From NCBI RefSeq assembly GCF_014843845.1, contig NZ_JHQS01000058.1, forward strand, positions 24,439 through 88,438: DNA of 64,000 bases, written 5' to 3'. Of this stretch, positions 18,969 through 27,897 are shown piece by piece (the first letter of the stretch is position 1; every line of letters begins with the position of its first letter). This stretch comes from Mesorhizobium amorphae. GTDB taxonomy: Bacteria > Pseudomonadota > Alphaproteobacteria > Rhizobiales > Rhizobiaceae. A model generated the notes under the pieces. The model made no database searches. It was not told the DNA's origin and saw nothing but the letters and a program-made list of their open reading frames with translations. The translations under genes and the position numbers were made by a program.

Positions 18969-20204
18969 ATGACCTTTTCATTCGATCTTACCGCCGAAGG
19001 CGCTCGTGACGCGTTGCGCGCCCGCGCAGCACAGCCCGAAAAGCCGTCGCTGATCGGCCTGACGCGCGCCGAACTCGGTGAAGCCCTCGTCGCCGCGGGC
19101 ATCGTGCCGGAGCGCCAGGCAAAAATGCGCGCCCAGCAGCTTTGGCACTGGATGTATGTGCGCGGCGTTTCCGACTTTGCCGGCATGTTCAACATCTCCA
19201 AGGATCTGCGCGCCGAGCTGGACAAGCATTTCACCGTGGCGCGGCCCGAAATCGTCGAGGAGCAGATTTCCGCCGACGGCACGCGTAAATGGCTGTTCCG
19301 CTTTCCGCCGCGCGGCGCCGGTCGGCCGGTCGAGATCGAGACCGTCTACATTCCCGAGGAAGGGCGCGGCACGCTCTGCATCTCCTCGCAGGTCGGCTGC
19401 ACGCTGACCTGTTCCTTCTGCCACACCGGCACGCAGAAGCTGGTGCGCAATTTGACCGCCGAGGAAATCCTCGCCCAGCTTTTGACCGCCCGCGACCGGC
19501 TCGGCGATTTCCCCGACCGCGACACGCCGGACGGTGCCATCGTGCCGGCCGAGGGCAGAAAAGTCTCCAACATCGTCATGATGGGCATGGGCGAGCCGCT
19601 CTACAATTTCGAGGCGGTGAAGAAGGCGCTGTTGATCGCTTCCGACGGCGACGGACTTTCCCTGTCGAAAAGGCGCATCACGCTGTCGACCTCCGGCGTC
19701 GTGCCCGAAATCTTCCGCACCGGCGAGGAGATCGGCGTCATGCTGGCGATCTCGCTGCATGCCACCAATGACGATCTGCGCGACCTGCTGGTGCCGATCA
19801 ACAAGAAGTATCCGCTGAAGGAATTGATCGCCGCCTGCCGCGCCTATCCTGGCCTGTCCAACGCCAAGCGCATCACCTTCGAATATGTGATGCTGAAGGA
19901 CGTCAATGATTCCATCGACGACGCCAAGGGGCTGATCAAGCTGCTCAAGGGCATCCCGGCCAAGATCAATCTGATCCCGTTCAACCCGTGGCCGGGCACC
20001 AACTATCAGTGCTCCGACTGGGAGACGATCGAGAAGTTCGCCGACTACATCAACAATGCCGGCTACGCCTCGCCGATCCGCACCCCGCGCGGCCGCGACA
20101 TCCTCGCCGCCTGCGGCCAGCTGAAGTCGGAATCGGAGCGCATGCGCAAAGTCGACCGCCTCGCGCTGGAAGCCATGATGATCGCGGGGCACGGCGAGGC
20201 GTGA
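18969..20204 (+). CDS. rlmN: 23S rRNA/tRNA adenine C2-methyltransferase RlmN
   Basis: A dual-specificity radical SAM enzyme of 411 residues that methylates C2 of A2503 in 23S rRNA and A37 of some tRNAs. The radical SAM motif CTLTCSFC supplies Cys144, Cys148 and Cys151; the SAM-binding GMGEPLYNF and the C-terminal AACGQL with the mechanistic Cys are present. The N-terminal accessory domain QLWHWMYVRGVSDFAGM is typical. The stop overlaps the GTG of the next gene (GTGA). Confidence 0.97.
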   Translation: MTFSFDLTAEGARDALRARAAQPEKPSLIGLTRAELGEALVAAGIVPERQAKMRAQQLWHWMYVRGVSDFAGMFNISKDLRAELDKHFTVARPEIVEEQISADGTRKWLFRFPPRGAGRPVEIETVYIPEEGRGTLCISSQVGCTLTCSFCHTGTQKLVRNLTAEEILAQLLTARDRLGDFPDRDTPDGAIVPAEGRKVSNIVMMGMGEPLYNFEAVKKALLIASDGDGLSLSKRRITLSTSGVVPEIFRTGEEIGVMLAISLHATNDDLRDLLVPINKKYPLKELIAACRAYPGLSNAKRITFEYVMLKDVNDSIDDAKGLIKLLKGIPAKINLIPFNPWPGTNYQCSDWETIEKFADYINNAGYASPIRTPRGRDILAACGQLKSESERMRKVDRLALEAMMIAGHGEA

Positions 20205-20680
20205 GCCGTCTTCTCGCCTATCTCATCCGCTTCGCCGTCATCCTGATCGGCTATATCGTCGCCTCGCTGGCGGCTAGCGCCTTCCTCAACATCCTGTTCC
20301 TGGCTTCGCTCGGCTATTCGCCGGACCAGACCCACCCGACGGCGACCGCATCGCTCTATTTCTCTATTCCGTTCGTGGCGCTGTTCGTCGCCTATTTCGG
20401 CTTCATGCCGGCGGCGATCGTCATCCTGATTTCCGAAATCCTCGGGCGGCGCGACTGGCTGTTCTACGCGCTTGCCGGCGGCGTGGTTGCCGCGGTCTTC
20501 CTCGGCTTTGTCCATCAGAACGCCGACGCCGATTTCGACGTCACTGAGCCACGTGCCATCGCTGCCGTGATCGGCTGCGGCATGGTCGGTGGCATCTTCT
20601 ATTGGCTCGCCGCCGGCCGCTGGGCCGGAAGCTGGTGGAAAAGCGAAGCGCCTATTTCGCCTGGGCCGTCAGGATCTTGA
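20201..20680 (+). CDS. Four-span membrane protein of unknown function
   Basis: A 159-residue protein starting with GTG (20201) that overlaps the rlmN stop by four bases, hence translationally coupled. Four hydrophobic segments are seen (about residues 4-30, 46-77, 84-103 and 116-140). No named family was recognised; similar short proteins follow rlmN in related genomes only by inference. It ends 29 bases inside the convergent LysE gene. Confidence 0.65.
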   Translation: MSRLLAYLIRFAVILIGYIVASLAASAFLNILFLASLGYSPDQTHPTATASLYFSIPFVALFVAYFGFMPAAIVILISEILGRRDWLFYALAGGVVAAVFLGFVHQNADADFDVTEPRAIAAVIGCGMVGGIFYWLAAGRWAGSWWKSEAPISPGPSGS

Positions 20681-21293
20681 GCGCGAAGGCCGAGAACACG
20701 CCGGCAAACAGATAGTCGACCACCCGCGTGACGCGCGGGCTGGCCTTCATCGCCGCCGAGAACCTTTCCGCAGCAAACACCATCGGCGCCGTCACCGGGA
20801 TCGATAGCACGATGAACACCGCACCAAGGAAGAACAGTTTGCCCGGTGCGTTCGGATCGTGCGCGGAAACGAACTGCGGCAAAAACGTCATGAAGAACAG
20901 TATGATCTTCGGGTTGAGCAGATTGACGCCCAGCCCGGCCGCCCAGCTGCGGAACAACGAGATTTGTGGCCCGCTCTTCTTCTCCGGCGAAAACGCGGAC
21001 CCCTTGGCGAGCGCCTGCCAGGCCAGGAACACCAGATAGCCGGCGCCAAAAATCTTCAGCACGAAGAAGGCCATCGGCGAGGCGACGATCAGCGCCGAGA
21101 TGCCAACCACCACCAGCGTCGTGTGGATCAGCGTGCCGCACAGCGCGCCCGCCATCGAGGCAAAGCCGGTGGCGCGGCCCTGGCTCAGTGTCCGCGAGAC
21201 GAACAGCGTCATGTCGGGCCCCGGCGTGATCGCCAGGATGACGGTGGCAATGGCGAACTGGATCAGCGTCGCGGTGTCGGGAATGAAGGACAT
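20652..21293 (-). CDS. LysE family amino acid exporter
   Basis: A 213-residue, six-span exporter of the LysE/RhtB superfamily. The N-terminal signature AITPGPDMTLFVSRTLSQGR (residues 21-40) and the NLLNPKIILFFMTFLPQF block (about 124-141) are diagnostic. The ATG at 21291-21293 is the start giving the proper first span; a longer frame to 21482 has no family match. The exported metabolite is unknown. A second LysE-type gene is at 59241-59873. Confidence 0.9.
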   Translation of the reverse strand: MSFIPDTATLIQFAIATVILAITPGPDMTLFVSRTLSQGRATGFASMAGALCGTLIHTTLVVVGISALIVASPMAFFVLKIFGAGYLVFLAWQALAKGSAFSPEKKSGPQISLFRSWAAGLGVNLLNPKIILFFMTFLPQFVSAHDPNAPGKLFFLGAVFIVLSIPVTAPMVFAAERFSAAMKASPRVTRVVDYLFAGVFSAFALKILTAQAK

Positions 21294-21459
21294 GGCCGGT
21301 CTCAAGGCAGCAAAAGACGGCGCAGCCATAACGCAAGTGTCCTGCCCTTGCCAGCTTCTGGCTGATCCAGCATCTGGTCCAGCCACCGTTCGTCTCTTGC
21401 GCAGGCCGGAAACGCCGTGATACCTCGCCCGCCGAGAACTCCTGTCGCGGAACCGCCAA

Positions 21460-22680
21460 ATGTCAAAAGCAAAAGACGTCAAGAAAGTCGTGCTCGCCTA
21501 TTCCGGCGGCCTCGACACCTCCATCATCCTGAAATGGCTGCAGACCGAGCTTGGCGCCGAAGTCGTCACCTTCACCGCCGACCTCGGCCAGGGCGGCGAG
21601 CTGGAGCCGGCGCGCCGCAAGGCCGAGATGATGGGCATCAAGGACATCCGCGTCGTCGATGTGCGCGAGGAATTCGTCGCCGACTTCGTCTTCCCGATGT
21701 TTCGCGCCAACGCCGTCTATGAAGGCACTTACCTGCTCGGGACCTCGATCGCCCGACCCCTGATCTCCAAGCATCTGGTCGAGATCGCCAGGGAGACGGG
21801 TGCCGATGCAATTGCTCATGGTGCTACCGGCAAGGGCAACGACCAGGTCCGTTTCGAGCTGTCGGCCTATGCGCTGAATCCCGACATCAAGGTCATCGCG
21901 CCGTGGCGCGACTGGTCGTTCAAGTCGCGCACCGACCTGATCAACTTCGCCGAGCAGCACCAGATCCCGGTGCCGAAGGACAAGAAGGGCGACGCGCCGT
22001 TCTCGGTCGACGCCAACCTGCTGCACTCGTCGTCCGAGGGCAAGGTGCTGGAAGATCCGTGGAGCGAGCCGCCGGAATTCGTCCACCAGCGCACCGTCTC
22101 GCCGATGGATGCGCCGGACAAGGTCACCGAGATCGAGATCGAGTTCCTCAAGGGCGATCCGATCGCGCTGAATGGCAAGAAGCTGTCGCCGGCGACGATG
22201 CTGGCGGCGCTCAACGATCTCGGCCGCGACAATGGCATCGGCCGCCTCGACCTGGTCGAGAACCGTTTCGTCGGCATGAAATCGCGTGGCGTCTACGAGA
22301 CGCCTGGCGGCACCATACTGATATCAGCCCACCGCGCCATCGAGTCGATCGCGCTCGACAGGGGCGCCGGCCACCTCAAGGACGAGTTCATGCCGCGCTA
22401 TGCCGAGCTGATCTACAACGGCTTCTGGTTCTCGCCCGAGCGGCTGATGCTGCAGGCGATGATCGACAAGAGCCAGGAAGACGTCGAAGGCACGGTGCGG
22501 CTCAAGCTCTATAAGGGCAACGTCATGGTCACCGGCCGCAAGTCGAACAAGACGCTCTATTCCGACGCGCTGGTCACCTTCGAGGACGACCGCGGCGCCT
22601 ACGACCAGAAGGACGCCGCCGGCTTCATCCGCCTCAACGCGCTGCGGCTGCGCACACTTGCCGCGCGCAACCGCAATTGA
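21460..22680 (+). CDS. argG: Argininosuccinate synthase
   Basis: An enzyme of 406 residues joining citrulline and aspartate with ATP in arginine synthesis. The PP-loop ATP pyrophosphatase motif AYSGGLDTSIILKWL is at residues 13-27, and GATGKGNDQVRFEL contacts citrulline/aspartate. Length and both motifs match type I ArgG. ATG at 21460; transcribed alone, with a hairpin terminator at 22737-22757 shared with the convergent transglycosylase gene. Confidence 0.97.
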   Translation: MSKAKDVKKVVLAYSGGLDTSIILKWLQTELGAEVVTFTADLGQGGELEPARRKAEMMGIKDIRVVDVREEFVADFVFPMFRANAVYEGTYLLGTSIARPLISKHLVEIARETGADAIAHGATGKGNDQVRFELSAYALNPDIKVIAPWRDWSFKSRTDLINFAEQHQIPVPKDKKGDAPFSVDANLLHSSSEGKVLEDPWSEPPEFVHQRTVSPMDAPDKVTEIEIEFLKGDPIALNGKKLSPATMLAALNDLGRDNGIGRLDLVENRFVGMKSRGVYETPGGTILISAHRAIESIALDRGAGHLKDEFMPRYAELIYNGFWFSPERLMLQAMIDKSQEDVEGTVRLKLYKGNVMVTGRKSNKTLYSDALVTFEDDRGAYDQKDAAGFIRLNALRLRTLAARNRN

Positions 22681-22731
22681 GAGCGATGTGCCAGGCGCTC
22701 AGCCGGCATGGCATTTGCCACACGCATCAAC

Positions 22732-22760
22732 AAAAAAGCCCGGCACATGGCCGGGCTTTC
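22732..22760. terminator. Bidirectional terminator between argG and the lytic transglycosylase gene
   Basis: AGCCCGGC (22737-22744) pairs with GCCGGGCT (22750-22757). On the minus strand the stem is followed by TTTTTTG, on the plus strand by TTCG, so it is strongest for the leftward gene but also serves argG. Confidence 0.8.
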
Positions 22761-22779
22761 GTCGATTAGAGATTTCTAT

Positions 22780-23571
22780 TCAATCGCCGTCGATCGCCGT
22801 GGCGATGCGGGCGATGGCCTGTTGATAGACGCTCGCGGAATTCCAGCCGGCAATGGCGCCCATATTCGCGCTTGCGCTCGCACCCGCCTGCCAGCCATGA
22901 GCCTTGAGGAAGTTGGCGGTGGAAGCCAGCGCAGTGGCTTTGTCGCGCAGATTCCCGTTGCCGACGCCATACTGCAAAACATTTCCGGGCAGGAACTGCG
23001 TATGGCCAATCTCGCCATGCGCTGCGCCGACCGACGAGGCGCTCAACGCGCCGCGATCGACCAGCTTCAGGGCTGCAATGGCATGCGGATAAAAGAACCC
23101 CGGCCGGCGGCAATCATAGGCAAGCGTCAGAATGGCAGAGACCGTATTCTGCTTGCCCAAGGAGGCACCGAAGCCGGTCTCCATGCCCCAGATGGCGAGC
23201 AACACACCCGGCGACACGCCGTAGGTCGCTTCGATCTTGTTGAACAGCGCCGCGTTCGACTTCTTCAGCGAACGGCCCTTGGAAATGATCGCGGCCCCAC
23301 CGCGGCGCTTCATGAACTCTTCGACAGAGCCGCTGAAAGCCTTATGGATGGCGCGGTCGACGCTGATCGTCTTTGTTGCGTAGGTGGCGCCGGCCAGAGC
23401 GGCCAGACCCTTCGAACCGACACCGTTGGACCTGGCCTCCGCGGCAAACTCCTGCTTCCAGGCCTCGAAGCCAGCGCCGTTCTTGCCGCAGCTGGCCGCC
23501 TGCGCGCCCGTCGCCAGCGCAAGCACCGCCAGCGCGGCCGCAAAAATTCTTCCCTTGGCAAGAAATGCCAT
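22780..23571 (-). CDS. MltB-type lytic murein transglycosylase
   Basis: A 263-residue exported enzyme with a signal peptide ending near AQAA (residue 26). The catalytic Glu131 lies in IWGMETGFGASLG, the MltB (SLT_2) active-site segment, followed by GAAHGEIGHTQFLPGNV. It cleaves peptidoglycan glycan strands with formation of 1,6-anhydro ends in the periplasm. No C-terminal peptidoglycan-binding domain is present. ATG 23569-23571 is chosen because it begins the signal peptide; the longer frame to 23631 adds a polar leader. Confidence 0.9.
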   Translation of the reverse strand: MAFLAKGRIFAAALAVLALATGAQAASCGKNGAGFEAWKQEFAAEARSNGVGSKGLAALAGATYATKTISVDRAIHKAFSGSVEEFMKRRGGAAIISKGRSLKKSNAALFNKIEATYGVSPGVLLAIWGMETGFGASLGKQNTVSAILTLAYDCRRPGFFYPHAIAALKLVDRGALSASSVGAAHGEIGHTQFLPGNVLQYGVGNGNLRDKATALASTANFLKAHGWQAGASASANMGAIAGWNSASVYQQAIARIATAIDGD

Positions 23572-23718
23572 GCTTTTCTCCTGATTGCCTGAATCACGTC
23601 CCGGTTGCGAATTTGCCAGTGAAACGCGCAATTGTCACCGTACCCCCGGCGCTACGCTGGCCAATGCCGCGCAATTTGCCTACGATCAAGTAGATATTGT
23701 GGCGGGGGTCTTGCATTC

Positions 23719-24966
23719 ATGGATGACGTTGACGTCGTGATCATCGGCGCCGGCTCCGCTGGCCTCGCCGCCGCCAAGACCATTCGCGCCGCCGGCCTTT
23801 CCTTCAAACTGCTGGAAGCGATGGGCCGCGTCGGCGGTCGCGCCTGGACCAGCGACCAGCATTTCGGCGTCCCGTTCGACATCGGCTGCGCCTGGCTGCA
23901 TGCCGCGGATCGCAATCCCTATTTTCCCGAGGCCGAGGCCGCCGGCTGGACGCTTCACCATCACGACATGAATGTCGATCATCTCTATTACCGCCAGCGC
24001 AAGGCAAGCGAGGTCGAAGAGGCCGAGATGAAGGCCGCCGATGCACGGCTGTTCGAACTGCTGGCCGCGCACCAGGTGGAAGAGGGCGACGACGACCGCC
24101 TTTCGGCACTCCTCGCCAAGGGACATGCGCCGCGCGCCGCCGCCACCTTCGCCGGGCCGATGGATTTTGGCGCCGACGAGGACGAAATATCGATCCGTGA
24201 CTTTCAGGCCGCCGCCGATCTCGATCCCAATTATTTCAGCAAGGAAGGGTTTGGCGCCCTGGTGGCGCATTTCGGGGCAGACCTGCCGGTGGAACTGTCG
24301 ACGCCGGTGCGAAAGATCCTCTGGGACGTGCCGGGTGTCGCCTGCGTCACCGATCGCGGCACCATCCGCGCCAGGGCGGTCATCGTCACAGCCTCGCCGG
24401 CGGTGCTCGCCTTCGAGGAGATCGAGTTCTCGCCGGCGCTTCCCGATACGCATTTTGGCGCCTTCTTCGATCTGCCTATGGGCATGCTGACCAAGCTGCC
24501 GGTCGAGATCCGGGGCACCAGGCTTGGCCTGCAGCCCTTCGACGATCTGTTGATCGAGCGGTTGGCCAGACACGACATCTACTTCCTGTGCTTTCCCTTC
24601 GATCTCGACCTGATGGTCGGTTTCGTCGGCGGTGACTTCGCCTGGGAGATGTCCGCTGCCGGTGAAGCGGCGGGCATCGACTTCGTCATCGACCGTCTCT
24701 GCAACATCTTCGGTGCGGACACCCGCAAGCATGTCGCACGCGCCATGATGACCAATTGGGGCGGCGAGCGCTTCGTGCGCGGAGCGTATGCGGCGGCCCG
24801 CCCGGGACGCTCCGAAGCGCGCGCCACCCTGATGCAGCCGGTGGCGGAAAAGATCTTCTTCGCCGGCGAGCACCTGGCTGGTCCGCTCATCCAGACCTGC
24901 GGTGGCGCGCGCCTGTCGGGAGAGAGCGTGGCACGGCAGGTGGCCGCCTTGCTTGCGATTGGATAG
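23719..24966 (+). CDS. FAD-dependent amine oxidase family protein
   Basis: A 415-residue flavin monoamine oxidase-like enzyme. The dinucleotide-binding GAGSAG is at residues 10-15, GRVGGRAWT follows near 36-44, and the C-terminal FFAGEHLAGPLIQTCGGA closes the FAD site. No signal peptide is seen. The substrate could be a polyamine, amino acid or carotenoid-like compound; the family does not decide. ATG 23719 fits the start of the Rossmann strand; an upstream frame from 23632 is non-homologous. Confidence 0.88.
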   Translation: MDDVDVVIIGAGSAGLAAAKTIRAAGLSFKLLEAMGRVGGRAWTSDQHFGVPFDIGCAWLHAADRNPYFPEAEAAGWTLHHHDMNVDHLYYRQRKASEVEEAEMKAADARLFELLAAHQVEEGDDDRLSALLAKGHAPRAAATFAGPMDFGADEDEISIRDFQAAADLDPNYFSKEGFGALVAHFGADLPVELSTPVRKILWDVPGVACVTDRGTIRARAVIVTASPAVLAFEEIEFSPALPDTHFGAFFDLPMGMLTKLPVEIRGTRLGLQPFDDLLIERLARHDIYFLCFPFDLDLMVGFVGGDFAWEMSAAGEAAGIDFVIDRLCNIFGADTRKHVARAMMTNWGGERFVRGAYAAARPGRSEARATLMQPVAEKIFFAGEHLAGPLIQTCGGARLSGESVARQVAALLAIG

Positions 24967-25045
24967 CGGCGGCTGGGGCGGCGGCTCGCGTTTGGGTGGC
25001 CGGCGATCCCGCCCTATATGCTGGCTCTGACGATTTGAGAGCACA

Positions 25046-26143
25046 ATGAAGCTGTTCGACTGCCCGCATTGCGGCCACCGCCTCTATTTCGAGAACGCCC
25101 AGTGCCTGAGCTGCGCCAGCCTCGTCCTCTATGATCCCGAGCAGGCAAGCTTTACCTTGTCTGGTATCGACGGCGTTTTCCAATGCACCAATGCCGATGA
25201 ATGCGCCTGCAACTGGCGGGCGGGGCCGGGCCCGGCCTTCTGCCGCGCCTGCGCGCTGAACCAGCTGATCCCGGACCTCTCGGTCGACGGCAACCGCCGG
25301 CGCTGGATCCGCGTCGAGGCGGCCAAGAAGCGCGCCATCTATTCGCTGCTCGCCTTCGGCCTGCCGACCGCACCAAAGCACAACCCCGGCGACGAGGCCG
25401 GCCTTGCCTTCGACTTCCTTGCCGATCCGATCGGCGGCGGCCCAGGCGGCGAGCGCATCCTGACCGGCCATGACAATGGCCTGATCACGCTCAACGTCGC
25501 CGAGGCGGACTCCGCCGAACGTGAAAGACGGCGCGTCGAAATGGGCGAGAATTACCGCACGCTGCTCGGCCATTTCCGCCACGAGCTCGGCCACTATTAC
25601 TGGGATCGGCTGATCCGAGACGACCCGCAAAGGCTTGCAGCCTTCCGCGCCTTGTTCGGCGACGATCGCCCGGACTATGAGCAGGCGCTTCAGACCTACT
25701 ATGCCACGGGTGCTGCGCCCGACTGGCAGCAGGGCCACATCTCCGCTTATGCGACGTCGCACCCTTGGGAAGACTGGGCCGAAACCTTCGCGCACTATCT
25801 GCACATCACCGACACGCTGGAGATGGTGCATGCGCTGAATTTCCCGCTTGGCCGGCTGGAGACGGTTGACGCCGAGGCGCTGCCGCGCGGCGATACCGGC
25901 GGCAAACTGCAGGCAGCGCCGTCCGAACCCGCCACCGTGCCCGAGCCCTTCGACAGGATCCTCGCCCGTTGGCTGGTCCTGTCGGAGGCGTCCAACTCGA
26001 TCAACCGCTGCATGGGCCTGCCCGATCTCTATCCCTTCGTCATTTCGGACGTGACGGCGCGGAAACTGGACTTCGTCCACGCGCTTTTGACCGGTTTGCC
26101 GAAAGAAACCGGAACAATTCGTGAGCCGGCAGGGGCATTTTAG
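25046..26143 (+). CDS. Putative zinc-binding metallopeptidase with N-terminal zinc ribbon
   Basis: A 365-residue protein. The N-terminal 70 residues contain CPHC and CLSC (Cys6, 9, 20, 23) and a second set CTNADECAC and CRAC (Cys47, 53, 55, 66, 69), suggesting two zinc ribbons. HELGH at residues 179-183 is a zincin active site, and EDWAETFAHYLH about 65 residues later offers the third ligand. This is the architecture of the putative zinc-binding metallopeptidases (DUF2248/Peptidase_Mx). It appears cytoplasmic. Target proteins are unknown. ATG at 25046. Confidence 0.85.
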   Translation: MKLFDCPHCGHRLYFENAQCLSCASLVLYDPEQASFTLSGIDGVFQCTNADECACNWRAGPGPAFCRACALNQLIPDLSVDGNRRRWIRVEAAKKRAIYSLLAFGLPTAPKHNPGDEAGLAFDFLADPIGGGPGGERILTGHDNGLITLNVAEADSAERERRRVEMGENYRTLLGHFRHELGHYYWDRLIRDDPQRLAAFRALFGDDRPDYEQALQTYYATGAAPDWQQGHISAYATSHPWEDWAETFAHYLHITDTLEMVHALNFPLGRLETVDAEALPRGDTGGKLQAAPSEPATVPEPFDRILARWLVLSEASNSINRCMGLPDLYPFVISDVTARKLDFVHALLTGLPKETGTIREPAGAF

Positions 26144-26207
26144 CCGGAACGCATAGAGCCTTGTTTCGTCCCCGTTCGCGAGGGAGTTCGAAGAACGGAG
26201 AGAAATC

Positions 26208-26810
26208 ATGAAAGCCATACTGTTTCCGGCCATCGCCGGGGCGCTCGTCGCCATGTCGGGCGCGGCTCTGGCCGAGACAGCCGTTTCGGCTGTCACCGAT
26301 CTCAACGTGCGCGCCGGCCCCGGCCCGCAATATCCCGTGATCGGCGTGCTGGCCGCCGGCCAGTCGGCAACGCTCCAGGGCTGCATTGCAAACAGCAAAT
26401 GGTGCACCATCGCCGAGGCCAATGGCCAAGGCTGGGTCTATTCGGATTATGTAACGGCCGATTTCGGCGGCAATCAGGTGGTGCTGACGCGCCGGCCGGT
26501 TGACGCCGATATCGCGGTTGTGACGCCGCCGAGTGACGATATCTATACGGATACCTATACCAGCGCCATTGTCGCGGCCGAACCGATCGACCCGATCGCC
26601 AGACCGCCGGCCGAAGTCGGCACCTATGTCACCACGAACCGGCTCGACCCTGTCTATCTCGATGGCGAGGTGGTGACGGGCGCGACCTTGCCGGACACGG
26701 TCGAGTTGCGTGAAATCCCTGACTACGACTACCGCTATGTCTATGTGAACAACCAGCCGGCGCTGGTCGACCCCGGCACGCGGCGCATCGTCTACATCAT
26801 GCGTGACTAG
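26208..26810 (+). CDS. Secreted SH3-like domain protein with DUF1236 tail
   Basis: A 200-residue exported protein: signal peptide 1-22 (ALA-ET), a bacterial SH3 domain at about residues 25-85 (TDLNVRAGPGPQYPVIGVL onward, GWVYSDYV), a Pro/Asp-rich linker, and a C-terminal DUF1236-like unit near 165-200 (VELREIPDYDYRYVYVNNQPALVDP). SH3b domains often bind cell wall. ATG preceded by GGAGAG. Followed by a strong terminator. Confidence 0.85.
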   Translation: MKAILFPAIAGALVAMSGAALAETAVSAVTDLNVRAGPGPQYPVIGVLAAGQSATLQGCIANSKWCTIAEANGQGWVYSDYVTADFGGNQVVLTRRPVDADIAVVTPPSDDIYTDTYTSAIVAAEPIDPIARPPAEVGTYVTTNRLDPVYLDGEVVTGATLPDTVELREIPDYDYRYVYVNNQPALVDPGTRRIVYIMRD

Positions 26811-26823
26811 GTCACTGAAACAC

Positions 26824-26857
26824 GCGGCCGCCAGCGCTGGCGGCCGCCGCTCTTTTC
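26824..26857 (+). terminator. Rho-independent terminator of the SH3 protein gene
   Basis: A perfect 24-base palindrome at 26824-26847 (GCGGCCGCCAGC with its complement) followed by CGCTCTTTT, 14 bases after the stop. Confidence 0.8.
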
Positions 26858-26952
26858 GAGCTCAGCACATGAGGGCCCCGACGAGGATGATTGCGCGCGG
26901 AGCCCCGATCCCATAGATCATGCGTCGCGAATACGTTGGGCAGGGGAGCCGC

Positions 26953-27897
26953 GTGATCATCGACAATGCCGCTTTCGAGCGCTATCGGCGCTCGCCGAAC
27001 GACAAGACAAATTTGCCGCGCCTCCTGCTCGGAAGCGCCATTGTCGTGCTTTTCTGGGTGGCGACGACCCTGGTCGTGCTGCTCGGCGGCACCTATGCCT
27101 TCGTCGCCTGGCGGGCCTCGATGGCCGGCAGCGCGCCGACCGGCCGGCCGGTGCAGGATTTCCTGGCATCGCCCGAAGGGATCCTTATCGCACTGGTCTC
27201 CTTCGCCGGCATCTGGATCGGCCTTTGGATCGCCATGCGCTGGGTGCATGGGGAGCCGCTGTCGGCGCTGATCGGAACCAGCCGCCGCGTTTCGCGCCAG
27301 GGATTCCTCAAGGGCCTGGCGGCGGTGCTGACCACCTCGCTGCTCTCCGAGGTGTTGCTCTATTGGCTGCAACCCGAGATCGCGCGCGGCGCGATCAGCC
27401 TGCCGTCCTGGCTGCTGTTCCTCGTCCCGATCGTCTTGCTGGCCTTTCTGCAGACGTCCTCCGAGGAGGCGCTGTTTCGCGGCTATCTGCTGAGAGGCCT
27501 GGCAAACCGGTTTCGCAGCCCTCTGATCTGGGTGTTGCTGCCGGTGCTGCTGTTCACCGCGCTGCATTGGAGTTCGGCCTCGTCGCTCGCCATCAATGCC
27601 TGCGTGCTGGTCTCGATCGCCACCTTCGCGCTGGTGCTGACGCTGCTGGTCTATGCGACGGGCAATCTGGGTGCTGCCTTCGGCGCCCATCTCGGCAACA
27701 ACCTGACCGGCTTCCTGCTGATTTCGCACCAGGCAGGCTACAATTCCTTTGCCCTGTTCAACGCCAAGCCGTTGGAAGGCCCCGGCTGGACGACATGGGA
27801 CGCGGTCCTGATCGCCGCGATCGGCATCGTCAGCAGCCTGCTGACGGTGTTGCTCCTGTTGCATCCGCGCTCGCCGCTGAAGGTCGGGCCGGACTAA
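26953..27897 (+). CDS. CPBP-family intramembrane metalloprotease (ABI)
   Basis: An integral membrane protein of about 314 residues of the CAAX protease/bacteriocin-processing (CPBP) family. Counted from the upstream ATG at 26920, the motif SEEALFRGYLLRG puts the Glu pair at 182-183 and Arg187; His216 (FTALHWS) and HLGNN (His257, Asn260) complete the glutamate-type metalloprotease site. GTG 26953 is preferred because AGGGGAG sits just ahead of it; ATG 26920 is possible. Its TAA overlaps the ATG of the glycosyltransferase gene (TAATG), so the two are coupled. Substrate unknown. Confidence 0.82.
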   Translation: MIIDNAAFERYRRSPNDKTNLPRLLLGSAIVVLFWVATTLVVLLGGTYAFVAWRASMAGSAPTGRPVQDFLASPEGILIALVSFAGIWIGLWIAMRWVHGEPLSALIGTSRRVSRQGFLKGLAAVLTTSLLSEVLLYWLQPEIARGAISLPSWLLFLVPIVLLAFLQTSSEEALFRGYLLRGLANRFRSPLIWVLLPVLLFTALHWSSASSLAINACVLVSIATFALVLTLLVYATGNLGAAFGAHLGNNLTGFLLISHQAGYNSFALFNAKPLEGPGWTTWDAVLIAAIGIVSSLLTVLLLLHPRSPLKVGPD

